DNA from: an uncultured Ruminococcus sp.
Lineage (GTDB): Bacteria > Bacillota > Clostridia > Oscillospirales > Ruminococcaceae
Reading direction: 5' to 3'
DNA length: 39,467 bases
Assembly: GCA_947629455.1 (NCBI GenBank)
Contig: CANRDT010000019.1
Coordinates: forward strand, 1 to 39,467
Shown here: positions 15,509 to 24,154 of the stretch, in pieces
Layout of the letters: each line of letters opens with the position of its first letter
Position numbering within the stretch: the first letter of the stretch is position 1
Program-made: the position numbers and the translations under genes
The notes under the pieces: generated by a model
The model's database searches: none
Seen by the model: only the letters and a program-made list of their open reading frames with translations
What the model was told of the DNA's origin: nothing

Positions 15509-16444
15509 TCAGTATTCGAGCCTGCTGCCGCCGATAAATTCGCGCACAAGCGAGTTTTCGGGTATCATATCCGCCGATACCGGCTCAAGCTGACGGAGCG
15601 TTTCGAGCATAAGAGGTATACCGTCAAATCCGACCTCCTCGCCGTCCTTTTCAAAAAGCTCGTTTTCCAGAAAAGCCTTATATACGGACAGCTCATACGG
15701 GATAAAGGTATCGACATTGTAATGCGCACGGTACTTGAACGGCATTATGTACTGATTTTCACCATGCTCCACGCTTGCAAACATTCGCAGCGTTTCCCTT
15801 GCGCCGCGCGAACGGAAAAGCTTATCGCGGATAAGCCGCCGCATAAGTCTGATGTGCGACGGGTGCATAAGTTTGCCCGAGGAAGTTTCTATCCTCGTGC
15901 GGACACTGACGTAAACGCAGCTTGCAAAGCTGTCGGTAAGTCCAGTAACAAGCGGATTTAGCGCGTGTATCCCCTCGAATATGACAAGCTCGTCTTTTTT
16001 CCTTTTAAGAGGTCTGCCCTCACCGCGCGTCTGGTCGGCAAAGTCAAATTTAGGAATGACTATCTCCTCGCAGTTAGCAAGGCGCAGCATATGGTCGTTG
16101 AGCAGTTCTATATCCAGACGATAAGGCGATTCGTAATCTATTTCGCCCTTTTCGTTGCGCACGGCGTGACATCTGTCCGCAGGCAGAAAATAATCGTCCA
16201 TTGAAATGGTATGCGTTTGAAGTCCGCGCTTGTCAAGATTATCCTCCAGCAAAAGCGCGGAGGTCGTCTTGCCCGAACCCGAGGGTCCCGACAGCAGGAC
16301 TATCGGCTTATTTGCGTGATCGTCCGCAACCGACTGCGCTATCTTCTCTATCTGACTTGTGTAGGCGCGTTCGCCGTCGTTTATGAATTGCGCGGCGTTC
16401 TCTGTGATCTTGCGGTTTATCGCCGTGCAGTGTATTTTTTTCAT
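15509..16444 (-). CDS. Uridine kinase / phosphoribulokinase-family nucleoside kinase
   Basis: This 311-aa P-loop kinase has the Walker A GPSGSGKT (residues 53-60), the Udk substrate motif MDDYFLPAD (around 80), and VIFEGIHALNP (around 155), all typical of uridine kinases, which phosphorylate uridine/cytidine with ATP or GTP. The C-terminal part (IRLMRRLIRDKLFRSRGA) also fits the family. Many Clostridia have a longer form fused to an N-terminal TGS/threonyl-tRNA-synthetase-like domain; here only about 45 residues precede the kinase, so that domain is missing. Start: AAAGGGG about 7 nt before ATG. True substrate is unproven; some relatives act on other nucleosides. Confidence 0.85.
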   Translation of the reverse strand: MKKIHCTAINRKITENAAQFINDGERAYTSQIEKIAQSVADDHANKPIVLLSGPSGSGKTTSALLLEDNLDKRGLQTHTISMDDYFLPADRCHAVRNEKGEIDYESPYRLDIELLNDHMLRLANCEEIVIPKFDFADQTRGEGRPLKRKKDELVIFEGIHALNPLVTGLTDSFASCVYVSVRTRIETSSGKLMHPSHIRLMRRLIRDKLFRSRGARETLRMFASVEHGENQYIMPFKYRAHYNVDTFIPYELSVYKAFLENELFEKDGEEVGFDGIPLMLETLRQLEPVSADMIPENSLVREFIGGSRLEY

Positions 16445-16531
16445 AGACTATCCCCTTTCTGCCGCAAAAATCATTTTCCAAATATATAATCATTTACAAG
16501 ATCTGTTATTTTCTACTCCGCCTGACAAATA

Positions 16532-18115
16532 TCATTTCTCCCACTTGGTGCAGATATTGTTTATTGTATCGGCAAGACGTCCAAGCTCCTTGTTGGTAAG
16601 TCCCTTGCTCGATTGCACCACTGCCGCCAGACGGTCAAGCGCGGCGGTAAGTCTGCGGTAAGCGGTATCAGGCTTTGATTTTTTCACAACGGGTACGGGC
16701 AGGGCGTTAGTAAATTCTCCCGAGATCAGATCAAGGCTCGCTCCGCTGTACGGGCAGTAAGCGTCAAGACCGCTGTCCTCTCTCAAATGATGAGTAAACT
16801 GCTCCGCGACTGCGCTGTCGCCGTGAATGACGAACACCTTTTTCAGTCCGTTTATATTGTTTATCCATTTGTCAAGTCCGTTCACATCGGCGTGACCGCT
16901 CACTCCGGGGAGAATAATTATCTCCGCCCTTACGGCTATCTCCTCACCGAAAAGCCTTACGCTGCGTGCGCCCTCGCAAAGGCTGCGTCCGAGAGTATTT
17001 TCCGCCTGGTATCCCACGAATACCACCGAGCTTTCGGGCCGCCACAGATTATGTTTGAGATGGTGCTTGATACGTCCCGCTTCGCACATTCCGCTTGCCG
17101 ATATGATGACTTTCGGCCGCTCGTCAAAGTTTATCGCCTTTGATTCCTCACTGCCCGACGCGGTTATCAGCCCCGGGAAAGAAATGGGATTTATCCCCTT
17201 TGAAACGTAGGACATAGCCTCTTCGTCAAAGCAGGATTCCTTGTTGCTGTTAAACACCTCGGTAGCCTCCAGCGCAAGCGGAGAATCCACATATACAGGA
17301 AATCCGTCATGCCCCGTCACCATATTCTTTTCTTTTATCTGGCGGATAAAGTATAACATTTCCTGCGTTCTGCCCACGGCGAATGAGGGTATCACGACAT
17401 TTCCGCCGCGGTCGAAGGTACGCTGGAGTACTTCCGCCAGAGCAGCGGCATAATCCGCAGGTCTTTCGTGAACGCGCGTGCCGTAGGTAGATTCCATAAC
17501 GGCATAATCCGCGTCCGCAATATACTGAGGATCGCGTATCAGCGGCTGATCGAGATTGCCTATATCCCCCGAAAATACGAGCTTTCTGCTTTGCTGATCT
17601 TCCTCGAGCCACAGCTCTATACTTGCCGAGCCGAGCAGATGTCCCGCGTCGGAAAATCTCACTCTGATACCGTCGGCGATCGAAATGATCTCATCATACG
17701 GCAGGGGGCAGAAATGTCTGATAACACCCTCCGCGTCCTCCATCGTGTAGAGGGGCTGAGTTTCCTCCTCACCCTTTCTCTTGCCCTTGCGCGTGCGCCA
17801 TTCAGCCTCAAATTCCTGTATATGCGCCGAATCGCGCAGCATTATGCCGCAAAGGTTCGCCGTCGCCTTGGTGCAGTATATCTTTCCCGAAAATCCGCCT
17901 GCATACAGTAAAGGGAGAAGTCCCGAATGATCTATATGCGCGTGTGTGAGCAAAACGAGATCTATCTGCGAGGGCGATGCAGGTATCTGAGTATTTTCGT
18001 ACACGTCGCGCCCCTGCTCCATACCGAAATCCACAAGCAATTTAAGTCCGTTCACCTGTAAAAATGTACAGCTGCCCGTCACCTCGTGAGTTGCTCCGAT
18101 AAATGTCATATCCAT
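16532..18115 (-). CDS. MBL-fold beta-CASP metallo-hydrolase (RNA-processing family)
   Basis: This 527-aa protein starts at the ATG behind AAGGAG (spacing 9); a longer frame to 18145 lacks a site. It has the metallo-beta-lactamase zinc motif THAHIDHSG (around residue 60), a second metal ligand in SDAGHLLGSA, and the beta-CASP insertion with VIPSFAVGRTQEMLYFI and ISASGMCEAGRI. The C-terminal RMMBL segment (VFVIHGDS) follows, then a ~60-residue helical tail. The closest named families are CPSF73/YSH1-like prokaryotic RNases, which cut or trim RNA. It starts 37 nt after the histidine kinase stop, so it is probably the last gene of the HPt-kinase transcript. A functional tie to signalling is unproven. 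Confidence 0.88.
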   Translation of the reverse strand: MDMTFIGATHEVTGSCTFLQVNGLKLLVDFGMEQGRDVYENTQIPASPSQIDLVLLTHAHIDHSGLLPLLYAGGFSGKIYCTKATANLCGIMLRDSAHIQEFEAEWRTRKGKRKGEEETQPLYTMEDAEGVIRHFCPLPYDEIISIADGIRVRFSDAGHLLGSASIELWLEEDQQSRKLVFSGDIGNLDQPLIRDPQYIADADYAVMESTYGTRVHERPADYAAALAEVLQRTFDRGGNVVIPSFAVGRTQEMLYFIRQIKEKNMVTGHDGFPVYVDSPLALEATEVFNSNKESCFDEEAMSYVSKGINPISFPGLITASGSEESKAINFDERPKVIISASGMCEAGRIKHHLKHNLWRPESSVVFVGYQAENTLGRSLCEGARSVRLFGEEIAVRAEIIILPGVSGHADVNGLDKWINNINGLKKVFVIHGDSAVAEQFTHHLREDSGLDAYCPYSGASLDLISGEFTNALPVPVVKKSKPDTAYRRLTAALDRLAAVVQSSKGLTNKELGRLADTINNICTKWEK

Positions 18116-18152
18116 AAGCTTTATCTCCTTGAAAACGATCTGCAAAAAATTC

Positions 18153-20699
18153 TCAACGCATATACTTTCTTAACAGACGGGCGATCTCGTTTACGTCTAT
18201 CGGCTTTGCGACGTGGGCGTTCATACCGCATTTCAGGCAGTTGTCGATGTCCTCCGTAAACGCGTCGGCAGTCATTGCTATTATCGGCAGACTGCTGTCG
18301 GGACGGTCGAGCTTTCTTATCTCCTCGGTAGCCTCGTAACCCGTCATAAACGGCATTCGTATATCCATAAGTATCGCCGAATAGTATCCCTGCGGCGAAG
18401 ATGAGAATTTCTCCACACAGACTCTGCCGTCCTCCGCGCGTTCCAGTTCAAGCCCGAGCTGCGCCAGCAGCGCCTCGGCTATCTCCCAGTTGAGCTCGTT
18501 ATCCTCCGCCACAAGCACTCTTTCGCCGTTAAAGGTTATTTCCTTACTTTCCGTTTCCTCCTGCGCCGCACCGTTATCCGCGTCCTCCGTAAACTGCCGC
18601 AGACCGTAGTAGAGCGTTGACCTAAACAGCGGCTTGGGGATAAATCCGCTTATTCCCGCCGATCTTGCCTCCTCCTCGATCTCGCTGTAATCATATGCGG
18701 AGATTATCAGTATCGGCAGATCGTCGCCCATTTCCTCCCTTATCCTGCGTGCGGTCGTTATGCCGTCCATTCCCGGGAGTTTCCAGTCAAGAAGTATTAT
18801 CTGATAATCGCTGCCCTGCTCGTGACGGCGCTTTATCATATCTACCGCGGAGCTTCCGTCAAGCGTCCATTCGGCGTTTACTCCGATAGAGCGCAGCGAT
18901 CTTGCCGTACTTTCGCAAAGGTCGCGGTCGTCGTCTACTACCAGCATATCCCACGGCGGAAGTATCATCTCTTCCGCAGAAATATCCGCCTTTTCCAGAT
19001 CGAGCGTAACGCGGAATTCCGTTCCCTTGCCCTGTTCGCTGTCCACCTCTATATCTCCGTGCATAGCGTCCACGATATACTTTGTTATCGCCATACCGAG
19101 ACCTGCGCCCTCAGTTTTCTGAACGCGCTTTCTGTCCTCACGCGCAAACGCCTCGAATACCACGCGCTTGAAATCTTCGGACATTCCTATTCCGCTGTCC
19201 TTTATATTTATATGTACGCGGATATGGTTCTCGATCAAGCTTTCCTCCTCATAAAGAGATACCTGTATACTGCCGCCCTCGGGGGTGAATTTCACCGCGT
19301 TGGAAAGAATATTCAGTATCACCTGATCGAGCCTTACGCTGTCGCACATAACGTTTTCCTGCGATATATCGTGTATGTACACATTAAACTGCTGATTTTT
19401 CGCCTTTATCTGCGGCTGTATGATACCCACGATATTTTCCATTACCTCGCGCAGAGATACCTGATCCATATTGAGGTTGAGTTTTCCGCTCTCTATCTTG
19501 GACATATCGAGTATATCGTTTATCAGTCCGAGCAGATGTTTTCCCGAAAGCGCTATTTTTCTGAGGCAGTTGCGCACCTGCTGTTTGTTGTCTATATCCG
19601 CCGCGGCGATAGTGGTCATACCTATGATCGCGTTCATTGGCGTGCGTATATCGTGGCTCATATTTGAGAGAAATTCGCTCTTGGCTTTGTTGGCTTTTAC
19701 CGCCTCCGTCCTTGCCGCCTCGAGCAGATCGACCTGCTTTTGCGTAAAGCGGAAATACAGCACGAAAATTATCACCACAGTGACGAACATCACGAGCGAG
19801 CATATCACAAAACTGCTTATACGCGAGCTTTGCAGCTGCTGGACGGCGGCGTCAAGTTCGCTGTAGGGCATTACCGTGATTATGAACCATTCCGAATTTG
19901 ACAGCGGCGAAATGAACATATATCTGCGCTCTCCGTCTATCATGACTATATCCGAGTACTCCTCGTTATTTCTGAGCGCGTTTCTCACATTCTCTTCATA
20001 CTGCTTGGGAGTTACTCCGTCATATTCGGAAAAGGTCTGTTCGATACGTTCATAGCAGTCGTTCCACTGTTCATTGTCGCTCCTTACGACAAATTTGCCG
20101 TCGCGCCTTAAAATATGGGAATAGGAAAGAGAGCCGTCCTCATCTAAAGAAAGGCTTTCATGTATATATTCCGCAGGCAGACCGGCGACAAGCGCTATTG
20201 ACTCACCGCCGTTTTCCAGCCTGTAAGCCGCAGGATAGCCCATAACTATCAGGTTATCCCCTGCGTCGGTATGCGCCACCGCCATTTTCTGGTCGCCATT
20301 GCTGATAGAATTAACAAACACATCGGGAACGTCAAGCGCAAACTGCTGTCCGTATATCATATCCAGAGAGCCGTCATCATACATAAAAGCAAGATAGCGG
20401 AACTCTTTCAGTGCGCCCTCGCGCGTTATCGAGCGCATAAATTCCTCGCCGTACTCGGTCTGCTCGGGAGGGTGATTCTGCACCAGATCTTTTATCTTCG
20501 ACAGATTCAGCTCTATGATCGTTTCAAAATGCTGAGAAGTCTGCGTGCTTATGCCGTGCATATAAAAACGTCCCAGCTCCTCCATGGCGCGTGCGCTTTC
20601 GGAGTTCATACCCACCGTTATCACAAAGACCGAGCCTATACACACAAGCAGCATTACCAACAGGCTTATCCACAGAAATTGTTTTATTTTAGCTTTCAT
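18153..20699 (-). CDS. Hybrid sensor histidine kinase with two receiver domains
   Basis: This 848-aa membrane kinase starts at the ATG behind AAAGGACG (a GTG 30 nt upstream is weaker). A signal-anchor helix (about 6-30) is followed by an extracytoplasmic sensor of about 255 residues resembling dCache/PAS-like sensors (YMFISPLSNSEWFIITVM near its end), then a second helix (about 295-318). HisKA has MSHDIRTPMNAI with the phosphorylated His near 349. The ATPase domain has ILSNAVKFTPEGG, DSGIGMSEDF and GAGLGMAI. Two receivers follow: LLDWKLPGMDG with PKPLF, and ILMDIRMPFMTG with AKPID. It ends with REC2 and has no HPt domain; a separate HPt gene lies just upstream. Together they make a phosphorelay. 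The signal is unknown. Confidence 0.95.
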   Translation of the reverse strand: MKAKIKQFLWISLLVMLLVCIGSVFVITVGMNSESARAMEELGRFYMHGISTQTSQHFETIIELNLSKIKDLVQNHPPEQTEYGEEFMRSITREGALKEFRYLAFMYDDGSLDMIYGQQFALDVPDVFVNSISNGDQKMAVAHTDAGDNLIVMGYPAAYRLENGGESIALVAGLPAEYIHESLSLDEDGSLSYSHILRRDGKFVVRSDNEQWNDCYERIEQTFSEYDGVTPKQYEENVRNALRNNEEYSDIVMIDGERRYMFISPLSNSEWFIITVMPYSELDAAVQQLQSSRISSFVICSLVMFVTVVIIFVLYFRFTQKQVDLLEAARTEAVKANKAKSEFLSNMSHDIRTPMNAIIGMTTIAAADIDNKQQVRNCLRKIALSGKHLLGLINDILDMSKIESGKLNLNMDQVSLREVMENIVGIIQPQIKAKNQQFNVYIHDISQENVMCDSVRLDQVILNILSNAVKFTPEGGSIQVSLYEEESLIENHIRVHINIKDSGIGMSEDFKRVVFEAFAREDRKRVQKTEGAGLGMAITKYIVDAMHGDIEVDSEQGKGTEFRVTLDLEKADISAEEMILPPWDMLVVDDDRDLCESTARSLRSIGVNAEWTLDGSSAVDMIKRRHEQGSDYQIILLDWKLPGMDGITTARRIREEMGDDLPILIISAYDYSEIEEEARSAGISGFIPKPLFRSTLYYGLRQFTEDADNGAAQEETESKEITFNGERVLVAEDNELNWEIAEALLAQLGLELERAEDGRVCVEKFSSSPQGYYSAILMDIRMPFMTGYEATEEIRKLDRPDSSLPIIAMTADAFTEDIDNCLKCGMNAHVAKPIDVNEIARLLRKYMR

Positions 20700-20766
20700 T
20701 GAACCACGTCCTTTAAAGACGGCTGACACCGCACAGGGCGGCTTTGCCCATTATCAGGACCTGTTC

Positions 20767-21126
20767 TCAAAGCTGAGCCTGAAAGTCCTTTACGTTCTCC
20801 ACGGTAACGGCGTAATCCTCCTTGAATTTTTCAAGAGTCTGTGGATCGACGCGCGACATATCCCCTCCGCGCAGCTGTTCGGTAAGCTCGTTGCTCGATG
20901 CATACAGTCTGTCAAAGCTGAGGTTCTGGCATATGCCCTTGATGGTATGCGCCGCTCTGAACGCCTCGCTCGGGTCGTTGGTCTCAAGCGAATTTATCAG
21001 CAGTTTGTAGCTGCCGTCGTCGAGAAATTTCAGAACGAATTTTGTCACCATTTTTTCGCTCATAAGTCTGCCGAGCACGCTTTCGTAATCTCCGCCGATC
21101 TTTTCATAACATTCCTTTAACGTCAT
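20767..21126 (-). CDS. Stand-alone histidine phosphotransfer (HPt) protein
   Basis: This 119-aa helical protein has the HPt signature FRAAHTIKGICQNLSF, with the phosphorylated His at residue 60 inside AHTIKG. HPt proteins shuttle phosphoryl groups between receiver domains. It is 67 nt upstream of the hybrid kinase and on the same strand; the kinase lacks its own HPt domain, so this protein is the likely intermediate to the REC-HD-GYP-GGDEF regulator upstream. Start: AAAGGAG with good spacing. The promoter is not clear; the region above it is the start of repeat copy 5, half of a three-way-junction module. Confidence 0.92.
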   Translation of the reverse strand: MTLKECYEKIGGDYESVLGRLMSEKMVTKFVLKFLDDGSYKLLINSLETNDPSEAFRAAHTIKGICQNLSFDRLYASSNELTEQLRGGDMSRVDPQTLEKFKEDYAVTVENVKDFQAQL

Positions 21127-21186
21127 TATTATTCTCCTTTCAAAAAAATAGTTTTTATGATCGTTTTATTATTGGGAACTCATTTC

Positions 21187-21695
21187 GTAAAATAAAAATC
21201 GGAAATTTCTTACTCACAAAAAAGTAATTGCCGCAATAAATTTTGACTGCCGCCGCAAGCGTCGGCGAAAAGAAATGCCGCCTTGACTTAGGGGACGCCC
21301 TTCTTGCAGGTCGTCCCCTCTTTCAAAACAGTCCACCGGACTGTTTTGAAATTCACCCCTTGCGGACGCAAGCGGCAGGGGTGTTTCGCCGTCTGCATTT
21401 AGAAATAAGAGGGAAGAGGACAGAAGTAAGAAATGCTAACCGCCAAAACGGGTTGTTAGCGCAGCAGAGCCGTTGTGAGCGCGCTTGCAAGCGAACAGGC
21501 GGAGCAAGCGTGACCCGTTTTGGGAAGGAGGAGCGACGGAGCGAGTGAGAGGTAATTTTTCCAACAAGAACAAAGAGGAAAAATTGCCGCGAACGATACG
21601 AAGTCCGCGACGACGCAGGCTTGATCGAAAACCTTTTCTTGATTTCCTACTGCTTATCAACCAGACTGTTGAGCGTGAAATCAATCTGCGGAGCT
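21187..21695 (+). repeat. Interspersed hairpin element, copy 5, rearranged
   Basis: It opens with the second half of the three-way-junction module (GTAAAATAAAAATCGGAAATTTC, split by its missing partner). Then come GCCGCCG/CGTCGGC (one mismatch), GGGGACGCCC/GGTCGTCCCC (21291-21318) and TTTCAAAACAGTCC with partner (21321-21351). The element breaks inside CGCCGTCTGC at 21398, where a heptamer array and a different hairpin set begin: CCAAAACGGGT/ACCCGTTTTGG (21444 onward) and GGTAATTTTTCC/GGAAAAATTGCC. It rejoins the common tail at GGCTTGATCGAAAACC (about 21628). It separates the HPt gene from the response regulator. Confidence 0.85.
21401..21435 (+). repeat. Heptamer array, 5 x 7 bp
   Basis: Units AGAAATA, AGAGGGA, AGAGGAC, AGAAGTA, AGAAATG, preceded by TTT. 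Same unit length, count and last unit as at 10060 and 24178, although the middle units differ. Confidence 0.85.
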
Positions 21696-21732
21696 TAACT
21701 TGCTCTTACATTTAAACACTGAGCGAATAGCG

Positions 21733-23802
21733 TTAGCATATCGACGATATAGCTGCGGCTTTGCAGTCCACCGAATCGTCAAAGAAACGTATGCTGCCGC
21801 TTTCGATCTTTGCAGCCGCGAGCGCCCTTGCAGCCTTGTCAAAAAGCATATCAAAGCTGTCGCCGTCTGAATATTCCGCCGCGCCAATGCTCACCGACAT
21901 GGGGAACATTTCGTCCTTGCTGTCGAACACCGAGAACACTTTCATACCCGTTTCTTTCAGATCGGTATCCTCGTCAAGCTCCATAAACAGCAGAAATTCA
22001 TCTCCGCCAGCTCTTGCAGCCACGCTGCCCCTTGTGCAGCACCTGCGCGTCTTTTCGGCGGTATGCAGCAGCAGATTGTCGCCGAACGCCCTGCCGTACT
22101 TCTCATTTGCCGCGCCGAATCCGTCAATATCCGCAATAAGCATAATATACCGTCCGCCTGCGTTCTCCAGCCGTGCGCTTATAAGCTCCTCGGCGCAGTC
22201 AAGTTTCATAAGTCCCGTCAGCGCATCGTTCGACTGTATCAGATCGTCTACTCCCTTTTCGGCGGATTTCGCACCGCAGTATGTTCCCGTTCCGATAGTT
22301 CCGTAGTATGACGGCTTTGCTCCGCCCGTCCACATCGAACGGCAGACCAGGTTCATCTTGTGCGGCACGCCGTGGACGATCAGCGTCTGCTGTGAGTATC
22401 TAACCGGATCGTCGGGGTCGGTATCGCGCATAAGCTTTGCCATTTCGCCGAACACATCGCTGCCGAGAGCCTTTATTACCGCCTCGTCCTGTCCGGGATT
22501 GACGGTGTATTCCTTTATGTTGAGATCCTTTGCCGTTCCGGGGGAAACTATCAGCATAGAGGGGTCGGCGATATATTCAAAAACAAAATCCTTTGACAGC
22601 GACATAAAGAAGTGGTTCTTCACGCGCTCGTACTCGAGCAGCTCCAGCGTTCTCTCGGTGACGGACAGTTCCTTATGGCGCAGCATTTCGCTCGTCACCC
22701 TGCTGATGTCGATATTCTCGTGCGACTTAGGTGAATTTTCCGAAAGTTCGGCGATTATCTTATCTACGCACTCCTCCAGACATTCGAGCAGCAGCGGATT
22801 GAAAGAGCCGCATTCTCCGCCGACTATCATTTCCATAGCCTTTTGATGAGAATATGCTTTTTTGTATACCCTTTCGCTCGTAAGCGCGTCATAAACGTCC
22901 GCAATGGAGACTATCTGCGCCGTAATGGGTATCTCGTCCCCTTTAAGACCGTCGGGATAGCCCTTTCCGTCATATCTTTCGTGGTGCCAGCGGCAGATCT
23001 CATAGGCGATCTTTACCAGCTTTTCGTCCTTGTGTATATCCAGATCTTTCAGCATTGACGCGCCTGCCATAGAGTGAGTTTTCATTATGGCAAATTCTTC
23101 GGGAGTAAATCTTCCCGGCTTGTTGAGTATCTCGTCGGGGATAGATATTTTTCCTATATCGTGCAGAGCGGAGGCGGTACTTATAAGCGTTATATCCTGA
23201 TCGGAAATATCATATTTATCCGTTTTCTTTACAAGACGGCGCAGAAGTATCTCCGTGATCGTCTGGACATGGAGAACGTGAAGTCCGCTCTCGCCGTTAC
23301 GGAATTCAACAATATGGCTGAGTATGGAGATCATCATATTGTTGTTCTTTTCCTTTTCGTAGATCTGATCGGCTACCAATCCCACCAGTTTATTCTGCTT
23401 TGCGTAGAGAATGATCGTGTTCACGACTCTGCGGCGGACTATCAGCGCGTCGAAAGGCTTGCTGATAAAATCGGTAACGCCGAGATCGTATGCGCGGTCG
23501 ACGTAGGACGGTGAATTTTCAGCCGAGATCATAATGACCGGTATACTCTCTATCCATTTCTTTTTATTCATTATGGTAAGCACTTCAAAGCCGTCCATAA
23601 CAGGCATAACTATATCGAGCAGCACCAGCGATATTTCATGGCTGCGTTTCTGGAGGACTGCCACCGCCTCAGCGCCGTCTGCCGCCTCGATAACTTCATA
23701 TTCCTCGCCCAGCATTGCCGACAGAATATCACGGTTCATTTCCGAGTCGTCCACAATGAGTATCTTATGAGCGGTTTCCTTTGACTGGTTTATAATGATC
23801 AA
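21733..23802 (-). CDS. Response regulator: REC + HD-GYP + GGDEF (cyclic-di-GMP turnover)
   Basis: This protein has up to 689 aa. The receiver has KILIVDDSE, phosphorylated Asp63 (LLDIVMPVMDG) and SKPFD. The HD-GYP phosphodiesterase has LHDIGKISIPDEIL and HHERYDGKGYPDG. A PAS-like middle region (about 370-500) follows, then a GGDEF domain with intact GGDEF at about 597-601. The usual RxxD inhibitory site before GGDEF reads RGSV, so product inhibition is probably absent. It can plausibly both make and degrade cyclic-di-GMP and is the likely output of the neighbouring HPt/hybrid kinase. There is no ATG: the in-frame stop TAG lies two codons before the first TTG, and the AGGAG site abuts that TTG, so initiation is at TTG or a following ATC/ATT codon. 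Confidence 0.93.
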   Translation of the reverse strand: MIIINQSKETAHKILIVDDSEMNRDILSAMLGEEYEVIEAADGAEAVAVLQKRSHEISLVLLDIVMPVMDGFEVLTIMNKKKWIESIPVIMISAENSPSYVDRAYDLGVTDFISKPFDALIVRRRVVNTIILYAKQNKLVGLVADQIYEKEKNNNMMISILSHIVEFRNGESGLHVLHVQTITEILLRRLVKKTDKYDISDQDITLISTASALHDIGKISIPDEILNKPGRFTPEEFAIMKTHSMAGASMLKDLDIHKDEKLVKIAYEICRWHHERYDGKGYPDGLKGDEIPITAQIVSIADVYDALTSERVYKKAYSHQKAMEMIVGGECGSFNPLLLECLEECVDKIIAELSENSPKSHENIDISRVTSEMLRHKELSVTERTLELLEYERVKNHFFMSLSKDFVFEYIADPSMLIVSPGTAKDLNIKEYTVNPGQDEAVIKALGSDVFGEMAKLMRDTDPDDPVRYSQQTLIVHGVPHKMNLVCRSMWTGGAKPSYYGTIGTGTYCGAKSAEKGVDDLIQSNDALTGLMKLDCAEELISARLENAGGRYIMLIADIDGFGAANEKYGRAFGDNLLLHTAEKTRRCCTRGSVAARAGGDEFLLFMELDEDTDLKETGMKVFSVFDSKDEMFPMSVSIGAAEYSDGDSFDMLFDKAARALAAAKIESGSIRFFDDSVDCKAAAISSIC

Positions 23803-23925
23803 CTCCTAACAGCTCGCGCTGCCGCACATTATCAGGCTGTGTTTACCGCCGTGCGGCAGGGTCTTCTGGACGTATGCCGTGGGGGATTTTACGCAGGGCA
23901 TTTATCCGAAAGCTCATAATTATCC
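23803..23925 (-). promoter_or_regulatory. Structured leader of the response regulator mRNA
   Basis: The ~123-nt leader contains a 9-bp stem CTGCCGCAC/GTGCGGCAG whose interior holds GGC/GCC and the motif ACAGCCTGAT, plus an ATGCC/GGCAT hairpin. The stem ends 15 nt before the initiation region, close enough to affect translation. I compared it by eye with the cyclic-di-GMP-I riboswitch pattern and do not see a match. Confidence 0.45.
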
Positions 23926-23931
23926 AAACTA

Positions 23932-23960
23932 ATTATAGCAGAGATTTTTCCGTATGTCAA
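23932..23960 (-). promoter_or_regulatory. Consensus sigma-A promoter of the response regulator
   Basis: On the minus strand TTGACA (complement of 23955-23960), 17-nt spacer, TATAAT (complement of 23932-23937). The HD-GYP/GGDEF gene therefore has a strong housekeeping promoter of its own. Confidence 0.85.
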
Positions 23961-24080
23961 GTAGTATGACATATGCTGTCGGAGGCAGTTTTTAAAATAT
24001 AAATTAACTCATAAAGCAGAAAATATGAATTTGATTTTTCCTATGCATTTAGTAACTATAATTCCAATTTTCCGAAAGCC

Positions 24081-24107
24081 GTTTTTCTCGCCGTTGGCGA
24101 GGGAAAC
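24081..24107. other. Isolated 12-bp hairpin
   Basis: GTTTTTCTCGCC pairs with GGCGAGGGAAAC (two G-U pairs in RNA) around a GTT loop. It resembles the first hairpin of the interspersed element. Otherwise 23961-24150 is AT-rich with no gene that I can see. Confidence 0.5.
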
Positions 24108-24154
24108 GAAATATTTCATATCACTTTGTCTGCTCGATTTTCAATGTACATATC

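Noticed and set aside
23803-23925. Possible cyclic-di-GMP-I riboswitch before the HD-GYP/GGDEF gene
   Set aside because: Attractive from context, but the leader lacks the conserved core of that class as far as I can see; kept only as an unnamed structured leader.
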